A stretch of DNA of 64,000 nt from NCBI GenBank assembly GCA_045122895.1, contig JBGVIE010000008.1, forward strand, positions 17,048 through 81,047, given 5' to 3'. The notes below the pieces were generated by a model. It was not told the DNA's origin. It saw nothing but the letters and a program-made list of their open reading frames with translations, and ran no database searches. Made by a program: the position numbers and the translations under genes. Shown piece by piece: positions 44,552 to 52,680 of this stretch. Numbering within the stretch: the stretch's first letter is position 1; each line of letters starts with the position of its first letter. This DNA comes from RGIG1934 sp045122895. GTDB taxonomy: Bacteria > Bacillota > Clostridia > Lachnospirales > Lachnospiraceae.

Positions 44552-45541
44552 CTATTTGATTTTTTCAATTGCAGACCTTGTGTGTTCTACAAAAATATCT
44601 CTAATCGCCTCTATTTCACCAAGTCCCTTTGTAATACATTCCACTTCATAACCTTCTGCTTCAAATGTCTTCTTCCATGTTCCTTCTTCATCACCTGCCA
44701 TATCATTATTGGCATGGTCACCTGCCACTATCATAAGAGGCATAAGAACAACTTTCTTGTATCCTCCGGCTTTTACACCTGCCACTACATCATCAAGAGT
44801 AGGAGCAGCTTCTACAGTTCCTATGAAATAATTCTCATAACCGGCATTTGTTAATGTATCCTGCATTTTAGGATATACCTGGTTAGAATCGGCAGTAGTA
44901 CCATGTCCCATAAAACATATAGCTGTTTCTCCATTATCGTATTCCTTTGTGGCATCCACAATAGCTTCCATCACTTTTCTAAAGTCATCATCTGATGTAA
45001 GAAGCGGTTCACCTATTACCACCTTCTCAAAGGCATCTGAATAATTAGCAATTTCATCTACTACATCCTTATACTCAAGACCGTTCATAAGATGTGTAGG
45101 CTGTACTACAAGCTTCTTAACTCCATTATTGCTGGCTCTGTCAAGTGCTTCCTTTACGTTGTCAATTGTTACATTATCCCTTCTCTTTACATGGTCAATT
45201 ATTATCTGGCTAGTAAATCCTCTTCTAACTGAGTAATCTTTTCCAAACTCATCTTCGAGTCTCTGTTCAATTGCACCGATAGTTAATCTTCTGTTATCAT
45301 TATAACTGGTTCCAAAAGATACTACCAACAGTTCGTTTTCTCCCATTCCATCTTCATTCCTTACTTTGTCCAGTGAAGCATCACCTGTGTTGTAATTTTC
45401 TTCCTCTTCCTGATCCTCATTAAGGTTAACTGCCTGTGTGGTGGTTGTGGTGTTTTCTTTCTTATCATCACTCTTTCCACATGACACGGCTGATGCTGCC
45501 ATACATACGCACATCAATGTTACAAATAATTTCTTTCTCAT
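44552..45541 (-). CDS. cbiK: Lipoprotein sirohydrochlorin cobaltochelatase
   Basis: This class II chelatase of the CbiK family has 329 residues and is predicted to sit outside the membrane. The signal peptide is MRKKLFVTLMCVCMAASAVS, ending at lipobox Cys21, then an acidic linker to about 65. The chelatase domain starts ELLVVSFGTSY. Metal-binding or catalytic His residues are His150 (QPTHLMNG), His213 (FMGHGT) and His276 (VAGDHANND). An exported CbiK is known from Desulfovibrio vulgaris (CbiKP). The ATG at 45541 follows GGAGG; the longer frame runs into the riboswitch. It is the first gene behind a cobalamin riboswitch, so B12 should repress it. Confidence 0.9.
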   Translation of the reverse strand: MRKKLFVTLMCVCMAASAVSCGKSDDKKENTTTTTQAVNLNEDQEEEENYNTGDASLDKVRNEDGMGENELLVVSFGTSYNDNRRLTIGAIEQRLEDEFGKDYSVRRGFTSQIIIDHVKRRDNVTIDNVKEALDRASNNGVKKLVVQPTHLMNGLEYKDVVDEIANYSDAFEKVVIGEPLLTSDDDFRKVMEAIVDATKEYDNGETAICFMGHGTTADSNQVYPKMQDTLTNAGYENYFIGTVEAAPTLDDVVAGVKAGGYKKVVLMPLMIVAGDHANNDMAGDEEGTWKKTFEAEGYEVECITKGLGEIEAIRDIFVEHTRSAIEKIK

Positions 45542-45609
45542 TTTTTTACCTCCTACTATTATGTGAACAAACCTGTCGAACCACAAAAAGAAATAAAAAA
45601 TGCACAAAG

Positions 45610-45870
45610 AAAAAAGGTCAGTATACCTGGAACGATAAACTGACATAAAACAGTACGACCAATTCCTCGTGATCTGGATTCTTAATCCGGTACCAACAAA
45701 GTGGCAGGTTTCCTGACTTAAAGATCTTCGCATCCATCCGTCTTCCCAAATATCAATTCAGTGACTGTGCATACACACGTGGATATCAGCTCCCTTATCA
45801 CAGTGACGAGATCGTACAGGTCTTTCACCTGTTTCCCTTTTAACCATTATATACAAAGATATTTTGCACT
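45610..45870 (-). promoter_or_regulatory. Cobalamin riboswitch with terminator
   Basis: The minus-strand leader of cbiK shows the B12-element landmarks in order: AAAAGGGAAACAGGTGAAA, GTCACTGTGATAAGGGAG, GGAAGACGGATG, and the B12 box AAGTCAGGAAACCTGCC (+ 45720-45704). Downstream, GGTCGTACTG faces TATACTGACC followed by TTTTTTC (+ 45610-45660), an intrinsic terminator that fits an off-switch expression platform. Confidence 0.88.
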
Positions 45871-45902
45871 AATGGCACCACCTGTTTATTCAACTGGCGT
45901 GA

Positions 45903-45931
45903 ATTATAGCATATATATTTTAAATTTACAA
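45903..45931 (-). promoter_or_regulatory. Promoter of the cbiK operon
   Basis: TTGTAA, 17 bases and TATAAT with an upstream TGC are read on the minus strand. The -35 hexamer is the last sense codon plus stop codon of cobQ (TTG TAA), so the promoter is embedded in the end of the upstream operon. Confidence 0.65.
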
Positions 45932-47401
45932 CTGTAATATTTTATAAATGTAATCAAGGTCAATATTATATCTGACTTCTCTTGCAAGCTTATCATACTG
46001 CATCTCTTTGTATAACACTCTGTCTGCCGATTCTGTCTCGAAGCTGTCAAAATCAAGTCCTCTCTTCTTATAAAGTGCACGAACAATTTTCTCTGATATT
46101 TTTCCGTTATCAAAAATCCCATGAACATAGCTTCCATATATGTTATTCACATTACATCCATATATGATATTATTCGTATCAACTCCGCCCTCAATATAAG
46201 TTTTACCCATATGAATCTCATACCCTTTCACAGTCTCATCTGCCAAATCTGCAAAAATCCCATCACACTCTCCAAATGTATCGCAAACTCTTGTTCTTCT
46301 TTTCTCTTGGCCAAAAATGGTATTCACCGGCAAAAGTGACAATCCTTCGATTTCTCCACCAGACTCACTGGCAAGAGGATCTGATATTTTTCTTCCTAAA
46401 ATCTGATACCCGCCACAAATTCCAAACACAGGTACTTTATTATTAACAGCCCTTTTTATCAGCACTTCAAAACCAGACTCTCTAAGCCACTTTATGTCTT
46501 CAATTGTACTCTTAGTCCCCGGAATAATCACAAAATCAGGATTACCAAAATCGCCTGTGTTACTGACATATCTGAGTGATACATTTTTGTACTGGTTAAA
46601 CACATCAAAATCTGTATAGTTCGACATCTTTGGAAGCTTTATCACAGCTATATCAATTATCAACCTTGAGGATTTTTCAAATTTATCAGACAGACTGTCT
46701 TCATCCTCCACATCCACATTCACATACGGCACTACACCTGCAACCTTTATATTACTCTTCTCCTCAAGAATATCTATCCCATCACGAAACAGATTCCTGT
46801 CTCCCCTGAATTTGTTTACAATCAGTCCCTTAATAAGTGCTCTCTCATCTTCTGAAAGAAGCTCTACAGTACCGATAAGCTGCGCAAATACTCCTCCTCT
46901 GTCTATATCGCCCACCAGCAAAACCGGTGCATTAAGAAGCTTTGCAAGCCCCATATTTACAATATCATCTCGTTTAAGATTAAGCTCAGCAGGACTTCCT
47001 GCTCCTTCTATCACGATAATGTCATACTCCTTATCAAGCTTTTCATAAGCGCTCATTATATCTTTAAGGAATTCCTTCTTGCGGTCAAAATACTCTTTTG
47101 CCTTCATATTTCCAACTACTTTTCCGTTCACGATAACCTGTGAACCCACATCAGTAGTGGGTTTTAAAAGAATAGGATTCATACACACATCCGGCTCAAT
47201 CCCTGCCGCTTCCGCCTGCATAACCTGAGCTCTCCCCATCTCAAAGCCGTCCTTTGTGATAAAAGAATTAAGTGCCATATTCTGAGATTTAAATGGTGCC
47301 ACTCTATATCCATCCTGTTTAAATATTCTACATAACGCTGCCGCAAATAAGCTCTTTCCAACATTTGACATCGTTCCCTGTATCATTATGCACTTCGCCA
47401 C
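45926..47401 (-). CDS. cobQ: Cobyric acid synthase
   Basis: This enzyme amidates adenosylcobyrinate a,c-diamide at four side chains using glutamine and ATP. It has 491 residues. The N-terminal dethiobiotin-synthetase-like domain carries MIQGTMSNVGKSL and GAGSPAELNL. The C-terminal amidotransferase carries Cys in VFGICGGYQILG and His in SYVHGIFDN. It is last of the corrin operon, two bases after cobD. Confidence 0.96.
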   Translation of the reverse strand: MAKCIMIQGTMSNVGKSLFAAALCRIFKQDGYRVAPFKSQNMALNSFITKDGFEMGRAQVMQAEAAGIEPDVCMNPILLKPTTDVGSQVIVNGKVVGNMKAKEYFDRKKEFLKDIMSAYEKLDKEYDIIVIEGAGSPAELNLKRDDIVNMGLAKLLNAPVLLVGDIDRGGVFAQLIGTVELLSEDERALIKGLIVNKFRGDRNLFRDGIDILEEKSNIKVAGVVPYVNVDVEDEDSLSDKFEKSSRLIIDIAVIKLPKMSNYTDFDVFNQYKNVSLRYVSNTGDFGNPDFVIIPGTKSTIEDIKWLRESGFEVLIKRAVNNKVPVFGICGGYQILGRKISDPLASESGGEIEGLSLLPVNTIFGQEKRRTRVCDTFGECDGIFADLADETVKGYEIHMGKTYIEGGVDTNNIIYGCNVNNIYGSYVHGIFDNGKISEKIVRALYKKRGLDFDSFETESADRVLYKEMQYDKLAREVRYNIDLDYIYKILQL

Positions 47402-47403
47402 TT

Positions 47404-48438
47404 TTATTCCTCCTGTATAATCTTAACCAGTTCTTCGTTCTCTTTATGTGTTCTCACAGCTATTCTGTAATATCCTCTGCCGCAAAGCCCTTCAATATTG
47501 TCTAAATCCCTTATCATAATGCCATTATTATACAGCTTTTCCACCTGATTTTTGTCAAATTTTATCATCAAAAAATTAGCAGCACTATCTATTACTCTTA
47601 TATCTTTTTCTCTAAGTGATGATATTAAATATTTTCGTTCATCCTCAACATATTCCACTGTTTTTAGAAGATAATCTTTTTCTTTTAGCGCCGCAACACC
47701 TGCTAACTGGGCCGGTACAGATACACTCCACTCCGGTCCGAATACAGACATTTTTCTAATTAGCTCTCTGTTACTACTTATCCCATATCCAAGTCTGAGT
47801 CCCGGCATCGCAAAAGCTTTCGTAAATGCATTTACCACTAACAATTTTTCGTACTCTAAATATCTGAGAGCAGTTACATGACTATTATCCTTCACAAAGT
47901 CAATAAAGCACTCATCTATCACAAGAAAAATATCACTCTCCTGTGCTTTTTTTATAATTTTATCAAGCAAATCTTTTTCTATCATGTCGCCAGACGGATT
48001 ATTGGGCTGACAGAGAATAGCCATATCAATATCAGGAGTCAGATAGTCTATGTAATCTTCTCTTAATCTAAAATCATACTCCTCACTTCGGTTGTATTTA
48101 ACTATGTGTGCCAAAGCTTCGCTAAGTGCCTTCTCATATTCGCTAAAGCAAGGAATAGCAAGTAATGCCCTTTGGGGTTTTACCACACTGCAAATCTTAT
48201 AGATAATCTCAATCGCACCATTGCCACACAAGACACATTCTTCATCCACTTTTCTAAATGCAGCAATCTCTTTTTTTAATTCTCTATAATCAACATCCGG
48301 GTAATGCTCACAGAGAGGAATATTATCAACAATTGTTTGCTTTACCTTAAGAGGCATACCAAGCGGATTAATATTTGCCGAAAAATCATACTTTATTAAA
48401 TTGTCATATATATTTCCACCATGTGTATATTTATCCAT
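47404..48438 (-). CDS. cobD: Threonine-phosphate decarboxylase (PLP)
   Basis: This enzyme makes aminopropanol phosphate for the nucleotide loop from L-threonine phosphate. It has 344 residues with the aminotransferase fold I. Marks are DFSANINPLGMP at the N-terminus, CQPNNPSGD, the PLP-binding Lys in VNAFTKAFAMPGLRLGY, and RIAVRT at the C-terminal Arg. It overlaps cbiB by eight bases. Confidence 0.92.
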   Translation of the reverse strand: MDKYTHGGNIYDNLIKYDFSANINPLGMPLKVKQTIVDNIPLCEHYPDVDYRELKKEIAAFRKVDEECVLCGNGAIEIIYKICSVVKPQRALLAIPCFSEYEKALSEALAHIVKYNRSEEYDFRLREDYIDYLTPDIDMAILCQPNNPSGDMIEKDLLDKIIKKAQESDIFLVIDECFIDFVKDNSHVTALRYLEYEKLLVVNAFTKAFAMPGLRLGYGISSNRELIRKMSVFGPEWSVSVPAQLAGVAALKEKDYLLKTVEYVEDERKYLISSLREKDIRVIDSAANFLMIKFDKNQVEKLYNNGIMIRDLDNIEGLCGRGYYRIAVRTHKENEELVKIIQEE

Positions 48439-49384
48439 ATATTCCTCTAATCATAAACCTTATTGCAACACATATAACAAGCACCATAACAGAGGTCACA
48501 TACATAATGTTATTTACTCTTTTTATGTCACGTGCTTCTATCTCTCTTTTATTGTCACCAATCGTATCCTTCTTAACAAGCTTCCCAAAATAATATGCAT
48601 CTCCTGCAAGCTCTAACCCCAGTGCTCCTGCACAAACCGCCTCTGTCTGTGCAGAATTGGGACTCTTATGTTTTCGTCTGTCTCTTCTCCATATTCTGAA
48701 TGCAGATTTAAAATCATAGCCAAGTATACCTGACGCTGCTATCATAAATAGTGCTGTAACTCTTGATGGAATATAATTCAAAACATCATCAAGCTTTGCT
48801 GCAAAACGTCCAAAATACATATATTTGTCATTCTTATATCCAATCATGGAATCCATAGTATTGACTGCCTTATACAAAAAACCTAGACCTGCTCCACCAA
48901 TGACAATGTACATAATCGGTGCAGTAACTCCATCTGATGTATTCTCTGCAACAGTTTCAACTGCTGCCTTTGCTATTCCTTTTTCATCAAGGCTTTCTGT
49001 GTCCCGTCCAACTATCATGGACACTGCATATCTTGCTCCCTTTGTATTGCCCTTTTCAAGCTCTTTACATACCTTCATACTCTCTTTTTTAAGACTTTTA
49101 GGTGCTATGAGATAATAACACATCACACCTTCCACAAAAATCCCAATTATTTTGTTAACCTTGTAGGTAAAAAAAAGAATTATAAGTGGCAGAGACACAG
49201 TCACTACAATCACAATAATAGCAAGTATCATTCCCTTTATGAATTTTTTCTTATCACTGTCCTCTTCTCTATACATAAGTCTGTCAAGTCCTGATATCAG
49301 ATTACCTATCCATCTGACAGGATGTGGCAGATTATAGGGATCCCCAAGTATAAAATCGATGACAAATCCAATAAGTATTTCCAT
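48431..49384 (-). CDS. cbiB: Adenosylcobinamide-phosphate synthase
   Basis: This membrane enzyme joins cobyric acid and the aminopropanol moiety. It has 317 residues and several helices. Family marks are GDPYNLPHPVRWIGNLI, AVETVAENTSDGVTAP, YKAVNTMDSMIGY and SPNSAQTEAVCAGALG. It starts within the cobC stop (TAATG), giving translational coupling. Confidence 0.95.
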   Translation of the reverse strand: MEILIGFVIDFILGDPYNLPHPVRWIGNLISGLDRLMYREEDSDKKKFIKGMILAIIVIVVTVSLPLIILFFTYKVNKIIGIFVEGVMCYYLIAPKSLKKESMKVCKELEKGNTKGARYAVSMIVGRDTESLDEKGIAKAAVETVAENTSDGVTAPIMYIVIGGAGLGFLYKAVNTMDSMIGYKNDKYMYFGRFAAKLDDVLNYIPSRVTALFMIAASGILGYDFKSAFRIWRRDRRKHKSPNSAQTEAVCAGALGLELAGDAYYFGKLVKKDTIGDNKREIEARDIKRVNNIMYVTSVMVLVICVAIRFMIRGIYG

Positions 49385-49968
49385 TATTTCTTTAGTTCCT
49401 TTTTTACAGTTATTATTCCATTATTATATTCTGTCAGATATCCCTCACCATTTGATACCTGATAATCAAAGTAGTTCTTTTTATCCTTATCAAAGGCTTC
49501 CATAATAGCCATTATACTGCCGCCATGCACCACAAATGCCAGACATTTACAGCTATTATACTTATTCACAATCTCCAAAAAAGCATTTTTGCATCTGTGT
49601 TTAAACTCTTCTACACTCTCACCATTTGGAAAAGGAAGTGTACCAATACTGTCAATCCATCTCTGATAATCTTCATTGCCATTAAGCATAGCATAATTCT
49701 TTCCCTCAAAATCACCAAAGTCACATTCCTTAAGTTCTTCCACTTCTACAATTTCAACATCATGAAACAAAAGCTTTGCACTCTGTACGCATCTTACCAT
49801 TGAGCTTACTATTACTTTGTCAGGCTCTATATCATCATACATTCCACCGATGATATTCATATTCATTTCCCTAATACCTTCCTCACATAAGCTCTCATCA
49901 GTTCTTCCTACGTATTTTTTTGTAAGATTTCCCTCTGTCTTTCCATGTCTTATAAATGCAATTTCCAT
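49384..49968 (-). CDS. cobC: Histidine phosphatase, probable alpha-ribazole phosphatase
   Basis: This phosphoglycerate-mutase-like phosphatase has 194 residues. The RHG motif is FIRHGKTEGN, the second Arg is in SSMVRCVQSA, the acidic block is LKECDFGDFEGK, and the second His is in VVHGGSIMA. In this operon it most likely removes phosphate from alpha-ribazole phosphate or adenosylcobalamin phosphate. Confidence 0.85.
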   Translation of the reverse strand: MEIAFIRHGKTEGNLTKKYVGRTDESLCEEGIREMNMNIIGGMYDDIEPDKVIVSSMVRCVQSAKLLFHDVEIVEVEELKECDFGDFEGKNYAMLNGNEDYQRWIDSIGTLPFPNGESVEEFKHRCKNAFLEIVNKYNSCKCLAFVVHGGSIMAIMEAFDKDKKNYFDYQVSNGEGYLTEYNNGIITVKKELKK

Positions 49969-49972
49969 TTTT

Positions 49973-50317
49973 TTATTTTCCTTTAATCTCCTGTGCCAAA
50001 CCGCAAACTACCCTGTAGACATAATCTGCCTTATCAGCCACAAGACATGAGAAGCTTCCCACATACTCTCTATACATTCTCTCTTCCCTGTCAATCGGAA
50101 CTATTCCGCTCCCAACCTGATTAATTATTATGCACCAGCCCTCTTTTTCACAGGTAAGCTTAAAAAACAAGTCCTCAATCGAAAGTCGGGTTCTCATGGC
50201 ATCAATAAGCATATCTCTGTCTGGAAATATTATGTGTTCATCTGAATAATTTAATACTTCCTTTGCGTATTTTGTTTTTCCTTCGAAGGCACCGCCCACT
50301 ATCAATGTATTTCTCAT
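49973..50317 (-). CDS. Short CobU-like protein
   Basis: This 114-residue protein is related to adenosylcobinamide kinase/guanylyltransferase but much shorter than the usual 170-190 residues. The P-loop is GGAFEGKTKYA. The end NQVGSGIVPIDREERMYREY and ADYVYRVVCGLAQEIKG matches the C-terminal part of CobU, whereas the guanylyl-acceptor region (RHRxxR) is absent. A full CobU is encoded by another gene upstream in the operon. It may be a kinase-only or regulatory paralogue. The ATG at 50317 (MRNTLIVGG) follows GAGGAG. Confidence 0.7.
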   Translation of the reverse strand: MRNTLIVGGAFEGKTKYAKEVLNYSDEHIIFPDRDMLIDAMRTRLSIEDLFFKLTCEKEGWCIIINQVGSGIVPIDREERMYREYVGSFSCLVADKADYVYRVVCGLAQEIKGK

Positions 50318-50354
50318 TTTGCTCCTCATTTCTGAGCGGCGCGATTTTTCACAC
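50315..50354 (-). repeat. Possible 40-bp remnant of repeat family 1
   Basis: On the minus strand GTGTGAAAAATCGCGCC matches the first 17 bases of the family 1 repeat with one change. What follows, GCTCAGAAATGAGGAG and then the start codon region, resembles the last 23 bases of that repeat (GCTCCGACATGAGGAT). The cobS stop codon lies in its first bases and the next gene's ribosome site in its last, as with copies 1 and 2. Confidence 0.4.
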
Positions 50355-51113
50355 TGCTCCTGTTATTAGCACTGTCAACACACAAAACAATTCACATAGC
50401 TGTAAAAAATATCCTGCAACATCTCCTGTTATCCCACCGAATGTCCTGTACGCAAAAATTCTGTAATACACAAAAGTCAATAGAGCCACCACTGTTACTC
50501 CTGCTCCAATATATGGATTAATGCACATCATTGCAGCCGTACAGACAATCACATAGAGTATTTCAGTCACAATGGTAACTGCTTTATGTGCCGGCTTTGT
50601 AAAACTTGTAAGGCTTCCCATTCCGGTGGCACTTTTAAAGGTTACAGCTCCAAGTCCGCTTAGTGCCCTGGATATTACAAAAATAAATCCGGAACACATT
50701 ACCGCTTCCTCATCTCCAAGCTGCGTAAACGCTGCAAAAAACAAAATCATATACAGACATATATGAATAACAGCAAATGCACCAACTCTTGAATCCTTCA
50801 TCACTGAAAGCTTTTTCTCTTTATCACCAAGACAAGCCTTTGCATCATTCACATCCATAAAGCCATCTATATGAATTCCACCTGTTACAATAATTGGAAT
50901 GCATAATGCTACTGCTCCAAAAAAATTACCGGATAATCCTAAATAATCACATCCAAGAAAAGCCAAATATATCAGTGCTCCTATTACCACCCCTATAAGT
51001 GGAAAAAAACAAAGTGCATATCTTTTATTCTCTTCCTTCCATTCTACTACCGGCATCGGAATTCTTGAATACATCAAAAATGCTGATGCAAAAGATTTTA
51101 AAACAGTCATCAT
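50349..51113 (-). CDS. cobS: Cobalamin synthase
   Basis: This membrane enzyme joins adenosylcobinamide-GDP and alpha-ribazole. It has 254 residues and about six helices. Family marks are FLMYSRIPMPVVEW, VTGGIHIDGFMDVNDAKAC and VMKDSRVGAFAVI, and the C-terminal FGGITGDVAGYFLQ. It lies five bases after cobU. The stop codon lies within a possible repeat remnant. Confidence 0.95.
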   Translation of the reverse strand: MMTVLKSFASAFLMYSRIPMPVVEWKEENKRYALCFFPLIGVVIGALIYLAFLGCDYLGLSGNFFGAVALCIPIIVTGGIHIDGFMDVNDAKACLGDKEKKLSVMKDSRVGAFAVIHICLYMILFFAAFTQLGDEEAVMCSGFIFVISRALSGLGAVTFKSATGMGSLTSFTKPAHKAVTIVTEILYVIVCTAAMMCINPYIGAGVTVVALLTFVYYRIFAYRTFGGITGDVAGYFLQLCELFCVLTVLITGAV

Positions 51114-51118
51114 CTCAC

Positions 51119-51637
51119 CTACTTTAATCTATATGGTATTCCACAAACTGCCTCTATAACTTCGTCTGCTTTTTCAGAAAGCATAGCATTTAGCCTGCAG
51201 ATGTTTTCAATATACCGCTCTGTCTCATATGGATACTTAACACCATCCTCTGATACTATGTTAGATACTATCACAAGATTATCACATTTTGAATAAAGCT
51301 TCATAATATCATTATATATTTTTTCACTTACATTCTCGAGGAAGCCATCAGAAAACATTTCGTTAGCTACAAGATTACCCATACATTCCAGTAGCACTAC
51401 ATTATTTTCGGAACTATCCATATTCACTTCGCCAATGTTTCTATATTTTTCAATTGTTGTAAATCCTTTATTTTTTCGCATCTGTCTGTGTCTTTGTATA
51501 GCTTTATCAGCTTCTTCTGTATAAGGTTCCATAGTGGCAAGATAATATCTTTTTACATCACCTTCAATGCCTGCTATTTTATCCTCTGCAATCTTTGACT
51601 TACCAGACTTGCTTGCTCCCAAAACCAATACTAACAC
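51119..51637 (-). CDS. cobU: Adenosylcobinamide kinase/guanylyltransferase
   Basis: This bifunctional enzyme phosphorylates and guanylylates adenosylcobinamide. It has 172 residues. The P-loop is LGASKSGKSKIAE, the guanylylated His is in QRHRQMRKNKG, and LLECMGNLVANEMF is the second nucleotide motif. The normal NExGxGIVP segment is replaced by SNIVSEDGVKYPYE, so it is somewhat divergent there. It shares one base with the cobT stop region. Confidence 0.9.
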   Translation of the reverse strand: MLVLVLGASKSGKSKIAEDKIAGIEGDVKRYYLATMEPYTEEADKAIQRHRQMRKNKGFTTIEKYRNIGEVNMDSSENNVVLLECMGNLVANEMFSDGFLENVSEKIYNDIMKLYSKCDNLVIVSNIVSEDGVKYPYETERYIENICRLNAMLSEKADEVIEAVCGIPYRLK

Positions 51638-52680
51638 TATATTAATTCCTCATATGCTTCTATTTCAAGGTTATCAAATTTATGTGTGGATTTATAAAGT
51701 GAAAGTGCTGCATCAAGCATTGGAAAAATCATAACGGCACCAGTACCCTCACCAAGACACATATCTGCATTTATTACAGGCTCAAGTCCTATAAATTCAA
51801 GCATCCACTTACCTGCCGGCTCCTTTGAGACATGTGATGGAAGCATATAATCTACAGAATTATTATCCATAAGCTTTGCAATTGCTGCTGCAACTGCTGA
51901 TATAAATCCGTCAATCACTACAGGTACTTTATAGATTGCACCTCCTAAAAACAATCCAACCATTCCTGCAATATCAAATCCTCCAACCTTTGAAAGAAGA
52001 TTCAGGGCAAAATCATAATCATTCATATTCCCTCTGTCACATACGTTGTTCTTCTCTAGTGCCAGCTTTATAACTTCTATTTTTCTGTTCAAGCCATCCG
52101 AGGTAAGACCTGCTCCTTTACCTGTAACCTCCTCCACAGTTTTATTCAAAAGAACCGCTGCTATAGCTGATGATGTAGTGGTATTGCCTATCCCCATCTC
52201 CCCTGTTGCAATGATTTTGTAACCTTTTTCAGTCACAGTTTTAACCATATCAATACCCACATTAATTGCCGCAAGACATTCCTCCCTGGTCATGGCAGGC
52301 CCCTTTGCGATATTGTAAGTCCCTCTTCTTATATGCCTGTCTATCACACCACTATCCTGTGCCTCCTGCTTCATTCCTATATCAACGGGAAACACATCTG
52401 CACCAAAAAGACCGCCTATTGTATTAATATTTCCGTCATTTTTTGCCATAGCATTTGCAACAATTGTAGTGACGACAGACTCTGACTGGGTAACACCCAT
52501 CTCAACAACACCATTGTCTGCACACATTACCACAACACATTTTTTATCCAGGGAAAAATCACTGTCTGATGTGATTCCTGCAATCTGAATCACCATATCC
52601 TCTAATCTTCCAAGACTATGTAATGGCTTTGCAACCATATTCCATCTCTGCCTTGCCTCATTCATCTTTTCTATATTCAT
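51637..52680 (-). CDS. cobT: Nicotinate-nucleotide-dimethylbenzimidazole phosphoribosyltransferase
   Basis: This enzyme activates the lower-ligand base to alpha-ribazole phosphate. It has 347 residues. Marks are LDKKCVVVMCADNGVVEMGVT, ATGEMGIGNTTTSSA, GKGAGLTSDGLNRK, and Glu-containing LGEGTGAVMIFPMLDAAL near the C-terminus, where the catalytic Glu lies. It follows cbiA directly. Confidence 0.96.
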   Translation of the reverse strand: MNIEKMNEARQRWNMVAKPLHSLGRLEDMVIQIAGITSDSDFSLDKKCVVVMCADNGVVEMGVTQSESVVTTIVANAMAKNDGNINTIGGLFGADVFPVDIGMKQEAQDSGVIDRHIRRGTYNIAKGPAMTREECLAAINVGIDMVKTVTEKGYKIIATGEMGIGNTTTSSAIAAVLLNKTVEEVTGKGAGLTSDGLNRKIEVIKLALEKNNVCDRGNMNDYDFALNLLSKVGGFDIAGMVGLFLGGAIYKVPVVIDGFISAVAAAIAKLMDNNSVDYMLPSHVSKEPAGKWMLEFIGLEPVINADMCLGEGTGAVMIFPMLDAALSLYKSTHKFDNLEIEAYEELI

